The notes under the pieces: model-generated | Databases searched by the model: none | Told to the model about the DNA's origin: nothing | Seen by the model: only the letters and a program-made list of their open reading frames with translations | Assembly: GCA_910574455.1 (NCBI GenBank) | Contig: CAJSYZ010000008.1 | Coordinates: 3,164,707 to 3,228,706 of the forward strand | Direction of reading: 5' to 3' | DNA length: 64,000 bases | Source of the DNA: Trichaptum fuscoviolaceum | Lineage: Eukaryota > Basidiomycota > Agaricomycetes > Hymenochaetales > Trichaptaceae | Made by a program: the position numbers and the translations under genes | Shown here: piece by piece, positions 56,441 through 64,000 of the stretch | Layout of the letters: the number at the start of each line of letters is the position of its first letter | Position numbering within the stretch: the stretch's first letter is position 1

Positions 56441-59400
56441 ACAACGAAGAGCTTCCGCAGCCCTCTCTCTCGTTGAACATCAGGCTGCTCATCAATTCAA
56501 TTAATGACAATCACGCCTTACGAATCCCAATCACATTCCTATATAACCAGAAAACCCACAAAGCCACTGCCTTACTCGACACCGGAGCAGAAGGTCTATT
56601 CATTGACAAAACACTTGTAGAAAATCTCCAGATCAAAACTATCAAATTACGACAATCACTTCGACCACGCAATGTTGACGGAACATTCAACAATGCCGGA
56701 CACATCACATCTTATGCTCCCCTTCGTGTCAAACTCGGAAATGCCCACTATGCTATGCGATTCTATGTTACCACCCTTGGAAAAGAGAACTTCATTTTCG
56801 GACTCCCATGGTTCAAGAAATACCAACCCAAAATCGACTGGGAAACTGGATCAATACAGCTCAATCGCGTTAATATCTCAACACAACTTGCGCAACAAGC
56901 TCGAAAAGGACTCCAACCCGCTAAACCACTTACTGTCTTGGTACCCCATCAATACCACCAATTCCTATCCCTTTTTGACGAAGAAAAAGCACATCGCTTT
57001 CCTCCAAGTCGCCCATATGACCATGCAATTGATCTCAAACCCGACTTTATCCCTAAACGACATTCACCTTATCCACTCTCACTTCCGCAACAAGCTGCTC
57101 TCGATGCCTTCATCGATGAGAACCTCAAGAATGGATATATCAGAACTTCGAAGTCACCTATGGCATCCCCTCTCTTTTTCGTTGACAAGAAAGACGGTAC
57201 CTTACAACCCGTTCAAGATTACCGTTACCTCAACAATGGAACCATCAAGAATGCGTACCCATTACCACTTGTCCAGGATCTATTAGACAAGTTACATGGA
57301 TCTCACTACTTCATCGCCCTAGACATCCGATGGGGATACAACAACATCCGCATCAAGGATGGAGATCAATGGAAAGCCGCATTTACCACTCAACGAGGAC
57401 TTTTCGAACCAACAGTTATGTTTTTCGGCCTATGCAACTCACCTGCTACCTTTCAACACTTTATGAATGATATTCTTGGCGAAGAAATCCTTCTAAACCA
57501 TCTCTTGGTTTACATGGACGACATCCTCATACATGCCCCAACCTTACCGGAACTCATCTCTCGAGCACGACGTGCCTTCACTATCCTTGAAAAGAACGAC
57601 CTCTACTTCAAGCCCACCAAATGCTTCTTTCATACGCAGAAACTACCCTATCTTGGACTCATTATTACACCTAATCACATCCAAACCGACCCAACAAAAA
57701 TCGAAGGAATCACTAAATGGCCCACTCCGACTAATGTCAAAGATATCCGTTCATTCACTGGATTCACCAACTTCTACCGCCGTTTTATTCCACACTACGC
57801 CGAAATCACCAAACCCTTGGACAACCTCAAACGCAAAGATCAACCTTTCAAATGGACTGAAGTAGAACAAAAATCATTCGATGATCTCAAGGCCGCGTTC
57901 ACTCAACATCCGTTACTTCTCATGCCCAACCCGCACAATCCCTTTTTCCTTGAAACTGATGCTTCCAAAGTTGCAACCGGAGCAGTCCTTCGTCAACATG
58001 ATGACAACGGTGTTCTCAAGCCAATCGGTTATATTTCGCAATCACTAAACTCTGCTGAACGGAACTACGAGATCTATGATCGCGAACTATTGGCAATTAT
58101 CCGTGCCCTCATCACTTGGAAACACTATCTCCTTGGATCCCCACACCCTGTTACACTTTGGTGTGATCATCGCAACCTTACCTACTGGCGAGAGGCCCGC
58201 CGACTCTCACCCCGCCAAGCACGATGGCATCTGTTGCTATCACAATTCGACCTTCATATCACACATGTCCCCGGCAAACAAATGATTCAATCCGATCTTC
58301 TATCCCGCCGGGCGGACCATGTTAAACAGGGGGAGAATCTCAACGAATCATTGATTATGCTTCCGAAGGACCTATTCATTGACACTCTTCAGGAACAGAA
58401 GGATCAAGAAAATTCTGAAGACGAAGAAGAAGAAGACTACGAATCCGATGACGACCTCCCAGACACAGATAGCCTCACAAAATCCGTCAAAGAATCGATG
58501 AAGAAAGATGAATTCCTCACAAACACCATTGCCCAGCTAAAGAAGAAACTACCACCTGCCCGAACCGCCCTCAAAGACTGGTTTTTCGATGATGACGGCA
58601 TCCTTTACTTCAAAAATCGCATCTATATCCCGGACAACCTCGAATTAAAGCGCACTATTCTCCGACTTCACCATGATATACCAGTTCGAGCGCACCCTGG
58701 CATATTCAACACCCTGGAACAGGTCCGAAGGACGTATTACTGGCCCAGGATGCAGAAGTTTGTGTCCGATTATGTCCATGGATGCGCACTATGTCAACAA
58801 ATGAAAGTCAATCACCATCCAACCGCTCCACCACTAATGCCTATCGCCGCCGACAAACACTCGTTTCCATTCTCCCACGTCAATATGGACTTCATCACCG
58901 ACTTACCAATGTCACATGGCTATGACACACTTCTATTAGTCATTGATCACGATTGCTCCAAGGCCATTGTCCTCATTCCATGCGAAAAGACAGTAGACGC
59001 AATCGAAACGGCACAACTATACTTCGACAATGTATATCGACGATTTGGACTTCCGATACGCATTATATCCGACAGAGGACCCCAATTTGCTTCTAAAGCA
59101 TTCCAAGAACTCTGCAAGATCATAGGAATCAAGTCATCTATGTCCACCGCTTACCACCCTCAAACCGATGGACAAGCCGAACGGACCAATCAAGAGATTG
59201 AAGTATATCTCCGGATCTATTGTACTGCGGAACCTGAGAATTGGTCTAGACACATTCCCAACATTGAATTCGCCCATAACAACCGTGCCCACACTGTCAC
59301 CAAGAGAACCCCTTTCTCGCTTCTCATGGGATACGACCCCATTCCACTACCCCTGAAATATCCAAAATCAAATGTCCCATCCGTATCACAACGACTTGCC

Positions 59401-59922
59401 AACCTCACAGTACATCGATCAGAAGCCTTAGCAGCTCATTCAGTCGCTGCTATGGTAATGAAAGAACGCACCTTCCGAAACTTCAAACCATTCAACAAAG
59501 GAGACAAAGTTTGGCTAGACTCAAAGAACCTTCGAATTCCCGGTCTATCGCAAAAATTCAAGGAAAAACGCGATGGTCCCTTCAAGATCAAGAAAGTCTT
59601 ATCTCCACTCGTCTATGAATTGGATCTGTCACGGACTAAATGGAAGATACACCCAGTATTCCATGCCGCGCTTCTCGTGAGATACACTGAGACGGAAGCA
59701 TATGGACCACCCCACAGTAACCCTCCACCTGATCTAATCGAAGGACAAGAACAATTCGAAGTAGAAGCCATCCGAGCCCACCATGGGAATGGCACCAGGC
59801 GACAATATCTTATAAAATGGAAAGGTTACCCCACTTCTGGAAACTCATGGGAACCCGAGTCACATCTTCGGAACGCACAGACCATCCTCAAAGCCTATAA
59901 AAAACTCCATCATCTCACTTGA
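56437..59922 (+). CDS. pol: Pol polyprotein (PR-RT-RH-IN-chromodomain)
   Basis: 1,161 codons, uninterrupted. Aspartic protease with LLDTGAEGLFID (catalytic Asp at residue 48). Reverse transcriptase with QDYRYLNN, FIALDIRWGYNNIRI and the catalytic YMDDI starting at residue 359. RNase H with LETDASKVATGAVL and YEIYDRELLAI. Integrase with HHCC zinc segment (about 741-790, ending CALCQQM) and DDE residues in MDFITDLP (near 817), IISDRGPQF and TDGQAERTNQ. GPY-like region (WLDSKNLRIP, KRDGPFKIKKVL) and C-terminal chromodomain (FEVEAIRAHHG, YLIKWKGYPTSGNSWEPESHL) expected to bind methylated histone H3 and steer insertion. No stop or frame break, so the enzyme part could be active. Expressed by -1 frameshift from gag. 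Confidence 0.96.
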   Translation: MNNEELPQPSLSLNIRLLINSINDNHALRIPITFLYNQKTHKATALLDTGAEGLFIDKTLVENLQIKTIKLRQSLRPRNVDGTFNNAGHITSYAPLRVKLGNAHYAMRFYVTTLGKENFIFGLPWFKKYQPKIDWETGSIQLNRVNISTQLAQQARKGLQPAKPLTVLVPHQYHQFLSLFDEEKAHRFPPSRPYDHAIDLKPDFIPKRHSPYPLSLPQQAALDAFIDENLKNGYIRTSKSPMASPLFFVDKKDGTLQPVQDYRYLNNGTIKNAYPLPLVQDLLDKLHGSHYFIALDIRWGYNNIRIKDGDQWKAAFTTQRGLFEPTVMFFGLCNSPATFQHFMNDILGEEILLNHLLVYMDDILIHAPTLPELISRARRAFTILEKNDLYFKPTKCFFHTQKLPYLGLIITPNHIQTDPTKIEGITKWPTPTNVKDIRSFTGFTNFYRRFIPHYAEITKPLDNLKRKDQPFKWTEVEQKSFDDLKAAFTQHPLLLMPNPHNPFFLETDASKVATGAVLRQHDDNGVLKPIGYISQSLNSAERNYEIYDRELLAIIRALITWKHYLLGSPHPVTLWCDHRNLTYWREARRLSPRQARWHLLLSQFDLHITHVPGKQMIQSDLLSRRADHVKQGENLNESLIMLPKDLFIDTLQEQKDQENSEDEEEEDYESDDDLPDTDSLTKSVKESMKKDEFLTNTIAQLKKKLPPARTALKDWFFDDDGILYFKNRIYIPDNLELKRTILRLHHDIPVRAHPGIFNTLEQVRRTYYWPRMQKFVSDYVHGCALCQQMKVNHHPTAPPLMPIAADKHSFPFSHVNMDFITDLPMSHGYDTLLLVIDHDCSKAIVLIPCEKTVDAIETAQLYFDNVYRRFGLPIRIISDRGPQFASKAFQELCKIIGIKSSMSTAYHPQTDGQAERTNQEIEVYLRIYCTAEPENWSRHIPNIEFAHNNRAHTVTKRTPFSLLMGYDPIPLPLKYPKSNVPSVSQRLANLTVHRSEALAAHSVAAMVMKERTFRNFKPFNKGDKVWLDSKNLRIPGLSQKFKEKRDGPFKIKKVLSPLVYELDLSRTKWKIHPVFHAALLVRYTETEAYGPPHSNPPPDLIEGQEQFEVEAIRAHHGNGTRRQYLIKWKGYPTSGNSWEPESHLRNAQTILKAYKKLHHLT

Positions 59923-60402
59923 ATGCCCCCATCCAAAAAACTCGTTCACTTCTCATATCCCCACTCATCTAACATCATAAACGACGATACGCCCTCCAAA
60001 CAGCCACCCACACCTGAACCCCATACTGTCGCATTACCGACTACCTCGATTCCAACTCGCCCCCATTACCTGGACGCTGTCCGACCTGTATATTCCGGAG
60101 CTTGGTCCAAAGACCACTACGACCCAGACTGGGAGTACAAGTACTTCAAACCCCCCACCGGACTCGGACTTCACATTCCAACCATCTCGGTATTTCTCAT
60201 CCACACCTTCTTTAACAACCCTGATTACGCCCACCGACTCATTGACTATTTCAACAAATCTGCTCGTGTTCAACCCCCACTCACAATCACTCGACCCATT
60301 GTCCGACATCGTCATCACTTCAGCCACTTTGAACCTCGCCGCTCTGACCCGTATTGCACCTGCAGTTGTTGTCACTACGACTGTCCGACTCATTCCCTCT
60401 AA
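59923..60402 (+). CDS. Retrotransposon ORF3 (Cys-rich tail)
   Basis: 159 codons; ATG follows the pol TGA with no gap, in the same frame as pol. The product begins MPPSKKLVHFSYPHS, has an aromatic middle (YSGAWSKDHYDPDWEYKYF) and a helix-prone part (ISVFLIHTFFNNPDYAHRLI), and ends with a Cys/His cluster YCTCSCCHYDCPTH that could bind a metal. I do not recognise a family. It could be made by stop-codon readthrough from pol (a C-terminal Pol extension) or by reinitiation at the adjacent ATG. Confidence 0.6.
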   Translation: MPPSKKLVHFSYPHSSNIINDDTPSKQPPTPEPHTVALPTTSIPTRPHYLDAVRPVYSGAWSKDHYDPDWEYKYFKPPTGLGLHIPTISVFLIHTFFNNPDYAHRLIDYFNKSARVQPPLTITRPIVRHRHHFSHFEPRRSDPYCTCSCCHYDCPTHSL

Positions 60403-60405
60403 GTC

Positions 60406-61284
60406 ATGCCACCCGCCCGTTCCCAACGCAACCCATCTCGTCACAACCCCTTATTTCGTTCATACACATCATCCCTCCAACCACCAGCCTTACGCCTTGA
60501 TACCCACAACCCCTTGCAATCTCGCCGGATCCTGGAATTATTCTCAACTCGCACCTTCCACCAACGCCTAAGTCAATCAACATATGATGACACTCCTCTT
60601 CTTGCCAACTGGACCCAATGTTATGACATTGTTACCCGAAACCAAGAGATTCTCGAACCCTCCATTGCCATTATCGAAGGAGCTCTCCATCTCCTGCGAC
60701 GGACTCAAGAGTCATTCCAAGACATGCGACGATTTGCCCTCACAGAACTCCTTGAAACAGCGCCTCAAGAGTTATTTGCCCCATTGGTCATCGACCTCAC
60801 CACTGATGACGACATCATTGACCTCACTAAAGACCTTGCTGACCAAGTACCTCACCCACCCCTTCACTCCGTCGGCACTCAAGTCCCAGAACGCAAAGAA
60901 CTCATCAATCGCCTGTCCGAACCCATTCGTCTACAATCGCCAATACAGTTACAAGAAGACCAAGAGTATCGTGTCAACACAGCCCCACCCTCACCCACAT
61001 ACAGCCCGCAAGTCGACAATAATCCTTTTACGTCTATGTCCTTGGACCCCAAGGAATGCACACAACACTCTGCTGACGACCACCACTACAACCTGGCCGC
61101 GTCCACCTGCGAATTTTATACATGTTCATACTGCGACATACGTGCACCTGGACACACCATCATTGGCTGCCCCAAGTATACGTGCCCCTCATGTGGACAA
61201 CACGATGGTCATGACGATGAATGTGCATCCAATCGAATTGCTCAACAACGCGTAACGAAGAGAAACCCACCTGCAAGCAACTAA
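60406..61284 (+). CDS. Retrotransposon ORF4 (SIM-like motifs, zinc knuckles)
   Basis: 292 codons; ATG lies 3 nt after the TAA of ORF3 and is in the same frame as pol and ORF3. Helical N-terminal half (RRILELFSTRTFHQRL, IIEGALHLLRRTQESF). Residues 128-141 contain VIDLT and IIDLT separated by acidic TDDD, the pattern of tandem SUMO-interaction motifs. The C-terminus has C240-x2-C243-x6-H250-x4-C255 and C260-x2-C263-x5-H269-x3-C273, both zinc-knuckle-like. No known family recognised. A nucleic-acid-binding accessory protein that could contact SUMO-modified host factors is an inference from these motifs alone. Confidence 0.65.
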   Translation: MPPARSQRNPSRHNPLFRSYTSSLQPPALRLDTHNPLQSRRILELFSTRTFHQRLSQSTYDDTPLLANWTQCYDIVTRNQEILEPSIAIIEGALHLLRRTQESFQDMRRFALTELLETAPQELFAPLVIDLTTDDDIIDLTKDLADQVPHPPLHSVGTQVPERKELINRLSEPIRLQSPIQLQEDQEYRVNTAPPSPTYSPQVDNNPFTSMSLDPKECTQHSADDHHYNLAASTCEFYTCSYCDIRAPGHTIIGCPKYTCPSCGQHDGHDDECASNRIAQQRVTKRNPPASN

Positions 61285-61420
61285 AGTACCTGTTGCTAAC
61301 CCGGATACCCTATTGGCGTTAACTTCGCTTATATGGCATGTTTTTCCTTATTGTCTATTGGACTTAATTTGTCCCTATAACGGCCATTTTTCTTTACTGA
61401 TTTCCACTACGTTTCAATTT

Positions 61421-61433
61421 AAGAACGGGGTAA
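61421..61433 (+). other. Polypurine tract
   Basis: Purine-rich aagaacggggtaa ends right before the 3' LTR, the expected plus-strand primer position; it has one C and one T. Confidence 0.6.
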
Positions 61434-61900
61434 TGTTACGTTTTCTTACTATGTCAGCGGCCCCCATTACTCCGAACCCTTTGCCCTACTTGTTTCTATT
61501 CTTGTCTTGCTCAGTCATCCTCCGATGTAACCCTCAACCCTCAGCCAATCCCGACGTTACACATGTACCCTTTGCCCTAACCCTCTGCCCACTGCTCTCA
61601 CACTATTATTAGTAGCCTATCGTCTACTTTCTTATTGTTCTCCTCTTACTCATCTTCCGATGTACCCTTGCTCCGCAGCTACAGTATATAAACCCCTGTA
61701 CTTAGCATGATCGAACTCTAAGTTCGATCTCCTTTGTCAAACCCCCCGTCTCTAGTCTCTGCTATACATCTGTTTCTCTCTACTCTACATCGTAGGCCTT
61801 TGTCCATACAACACTTAGTGTCGAGCCCTAGCTCCGCTATCACTGAGCAACTTAACGTTGCGTTCCCCAACTATACGAGACCGTAAGTTGAGACGTAACA
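61434..61900 (+). repeat. 3' LTR (467 bp)
   Basis: Apparently identical to the 5' LTR by inspection; TATA at 61685-61691. Confidence 0.95.
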
Positions 61901-61905
61901 ACGGC
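61901..61905. repeat. Target-site duplication ACGGC, right
   Basis: Matches 52204-52208. Protease copy B sequence resumes immediately (ggaagatcaggtgcc). Confidence 0.95.
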
Positions 61906-63635
61906 GGAAGATCAGGTGCCAGTGGCTGAGTAAACGCTGCCGCTTCTAACTCATCGTGAAGCGCGCCAATCATTGGCACATGGGCGGCTAGAGCCTCGCG
62001 AGAGAAGAGATAAATTGGGCAATTGTCGTTTGGGTCGCGCGGCTTATTTGTTGTATCTGCGTATGGATCGTAGTCTCCGAATTTCGAAGGAACGTTGCCA
62101 TGGCGAGTACCGAGGATGAACACCTTGAACGTCGTGTTATCGAGCTTTTGTAGGATAAAGAGCGACCCCGTTGAGAAGCCACCCTCCAGATTGCCAAGGC
62201 AAGTTCCTGTGACCATGGAGAAAGACGGTGTCATACGACTGATTGGCTTGTTGGCAGCTGCCACTGGCCTGCTTGGGAAATCCATCATGCGATCCCACAG
62301 GCGGAAATAATTATCGGCTCCCGCAGGTGCGGTGAACAGTATCTCTGTTGGGTAGGCGTAGGGTTCTGCCCCGTGAGCGCTAGCGACAAGGGGCCTGGTG
62401 CTGTTACCGTCATTATGCTCAGTGACATCCCCCGCACCTCCATTGTTCGTCGGAGCAGTGCGACGATCGGAACGTCTGGGAAGGTTGGTGAGTTCCGGAT
62501 GAAAACTGAAGCCAGTGTGAACGGGAGCGGTATTGCCAACGCCAGTCTCAGCATGACCGCTAGCCAGAGTATTTGAGTCGCCGGTGCCAGTGCGCACAAC
62601 AGGTGGAACACTGACAGAAGCTTTGCCCTGGCCTGAGGCGCTAATGATTTTTCGCTCCCTGAGCTCGACCTCAACGTCGAAGATGCGCATTTCAAAGAGG
62701 AACTCTTTAACGCGTTCCGCGATGCGGCACGCATCTTCAGTGCGAAGTGACGGGTCGTTGACTCCGATCAAAACAAAAACAGGGCACACCCGACTATCTC
62801 CGTAGGCAACACGGTTGGCTTCCAGACTGTTCCACCGCAAATTCTCGGAATCGAGATACTTCATGATCTTCTTGAGCAGTTGCGGCCATACATTGGCAAT
62901 CCGGTGATTTCCAACAATGCCCACATATTTACGTTTTTTGGTCGCCGTCCAATTGGGACCGGTTCGCCCGAGCAGGCGCGGTTTGCCAGGGAAGCCAAGG
63001 TAGTAACCTTTCTGCTCCTCTTCTGACACATGTGTTCGTCGTGGGAGATAAGCGTTAGGATTTTGCGCGAGAATCATATTCACAACCGCTGAAGACAGGA
63101 CGGACTTGGTTTGCTGTGACTTCAAGTCTGGTTGAAGGGATGCGAGAGGAATTGATAGTAGGAGGCTTCCCCCCTCCGAGTCTAAGGAACTCGTGACGGT
63201 GAATGACCCACGGGCAGGGCCACCGGCAATGATAAATCGTTCCCCCGAACCTTGTCCTTGCACAGGTTCGTCATCAGTAATCGCAGTTTCTGGGGCCTGT
63301 GAAACTGGTAACGGGTTAAGTACCAATCAGTTTCGCCAGTGTCAGTGAAGGGAAGGAAGGACTCACTTTCAGTCGGCATTGATGAAGAATGTCCTCCTGC
63401 AGCTTCTTCAACGTTAACCCCTAGGGCCTGCAAAACTAGAGATGGGTGATGCAGTAATCAGTATTGCCAGTGTCAGTGAAGGAAGGCATAGGACGCACAT
63501 TGCGCACTGAAAGGTGGCGTTGTAACTCCCAGTACATCTTCGTCTTGTACTATTGGGGTAGTCAGCAATCAGTATTGCCTGTGACAGAGATGGAGAACGC
63601 AGAACTCACATCCGCGTCGGTCATTGTTTGCTCTA

Positions 63636-64000
63636 CTAGTAGTATTCCTTGGATGTGGCCCTGGCAAGCCTGGAGGTTGGGGGGCGGTGGATGTCATAGT
63701 GGTAGTACTGGTAGTAGTTGCTGGTTACTAGTAAGTAGTAGAAGTGAAAACAAGAGACTACTACTAAATAAATAGTAGTACTGGTAGTACGTCACTGCCA
63801 GCAGAGCCTGAGGGTTCAAGTTCCGAGGCCAGTGAGTGCCAGTCTTTTATACAACTTCAACTCATCATTCACACGCCGGTGCGGCGCCACCGTGACTCCG
63901 AGTCCGACTCCGAGTCGGACAGGCTCGGAGTCACTGCCAGTGCCAGTGGTGCCACCGTGACTGCCAGTGGCACTGGCACTCAGGTGGCACCATGCACTCA
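63636..64000. other. Palindromic-word DNA at right edge
   Basis: No gene. CTA/TAG trinucleotide runs (63,640-63,790), then CCAGTG/CACTGG words and GACTCCGAGTC/GAGTCGGAC inverted words up to the window end. It shares the phrase catcattcacacgcc with the flank of copy A (near 49,758), so the duplicated block may extend this far in degenerate form. Confidence 0.45.

Larger units (their letters stand above)
52209..61900 (+). mobile_element. Ty3/Gypsy chromovirus, 9,692 bp
   Basis: Complete LTR retrotransposon: LTRs 52209-52675 and 61434-61900, TG...CA ends with extended inverted termini TGTTACG/CGTAACA, 5-bp target duplication, self-complementary primer site at 52679-52689, purine tract 61421-61433. 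Coding order on plus strand: ORF0 (53309-54189), gag (54216-56440), pol (56437-59922) with protease, reverse transcriptase, RNase H, integrase and chromodomain, then ORF3 (59923-60402) and ORF4 (60406-61284). Chromodomain at the pol C-terminus places it in the chromovirus clade. LTRs look identical, so insertion is recent, yet gag has an in-frame TGA and a frame change. It may be mobilised in trans or rely on recoding. Confidence 0.96.
51281..63624 (-). pseudogene. Protease gene copy B, split by LTR retrotransposon
   Basis: Second copy of the GDSG protease gene. The 3' part (C-terminus with the GDSG motif) is 51281-52208, and the 5' part (N-terminus and candidate His) is 61901-63624; the 9.7 kb Gypsy element lies between them. 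It is nearly identical to copy A, with a few substitutions, a 6-nt in-frame deletion near 61,925 and one fewer G at about 63,292. The first Met of copy A (MAIEQT) is lost; the next ATG at 63624 (MTDAD) remains. With the third intron spliced out, the four-G run keeps the N-terminal exons in frame, so before the insertion this copy may have had the better reading frame. The insertion must truncate the product before the catalytic Ser. Confidence 0.9.

Noticed and set aside
1..64000. CRISPR arrays, bacterial operons or riboswitches
   Set aside because: None seen; spliced eukaryotic genes throughout.

Overview
The window reads as nuclear DNA of a filamentous basidiomycete, most likely an agaricomycete. 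Genes are split by many 45-75 nt introns with GT(R)NGT donors and CAG/TAG acceptors. Several families known mainly or only from this group are present (DUF6593, DUF6698, a Plavaka-type transposase, an Spt5-like KOW protein), together with a chromodomain Ty3/Gypsy retrotransposon. Most gene models below were built by hand-splicing; exon phases were checked across junctions and, unless stated, close exactly.

Layout. 1-0.9 kb: partial ankyrin-repeat gene. 4.5-7.3 kb: complete mRNA export factor Mex67 (-). 8.8-10.3 kb: decayed internal fragment of the importin-alpha exporter CSE1. 11.5-13.2 kb: DUF6698 gene. 13.5-16.4 kb: Spt5-like NGN/KOW protein. 16.55-16.9 kb: 350 bp foldback element. 17.0-21.2 kb: Plavaka-type transposase with one frame break. 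21.6-25.9 kb: three tandem DUF6593 paralogues. 26.5-27.6 kb: thiamine pyrophosphokinase (+). 28.0-30.2 kb: cytochrome b5-acyl-CoA dehydrogenase fusion. 30.6-32.9 kb: MUP1-like amino-acid permease with a 9-nt microexon. 33.5 kb: intron-containing tRNA-Ala(UGC). 34.5-39.6 kb: two tail-to-tail cytochrome P450 paralogues. 40.6-43.0 kb: PRM10/ThrE-family membrane protein.

From 43 kb to the end the character changes: long gene-poor DNA rich in a few short palindromic words, and a duplicated GDSG (trypsin-like, PA-clan) protease gene. Copy A (46.9-49.6 kb) is uninterrupted. Copy B (51.3-63.6 kb) is split by a 9,692 bp Ty3/Gypsy chromovirus flanked by a perfect 5-bp target duplication (ACGGC); copy A supplies the empty-site sequence.

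The retrotransposon is the most unusual part. Its two 467-bp LTRs appear identical. Eleven nucleotides just inside the 5' LTR are the exact complement of an LTR stretch about 35 nt after the TATA box, suggesting Tf1-type self-priming. Gag and Pol are linked by a canonical -1 slippery heptamer. The element carries an ORF upstream of gag with an integrase-like HHCC segment, and two ORFs after the chromodomain that lie in the pol frame behind single stop codons. The last of these has two SUMO-interaction-like motifs and two zinc-knuckle-like clusters. The first introns of the host protease gene share a common core, an introner-like signature.

Limits: functions are assigned from motifs recognised by eye; no alignment or database search was run. 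Exact starts, the ends of MEX67 and of the ankyrin gene, and Plavaka splicing are approximate.
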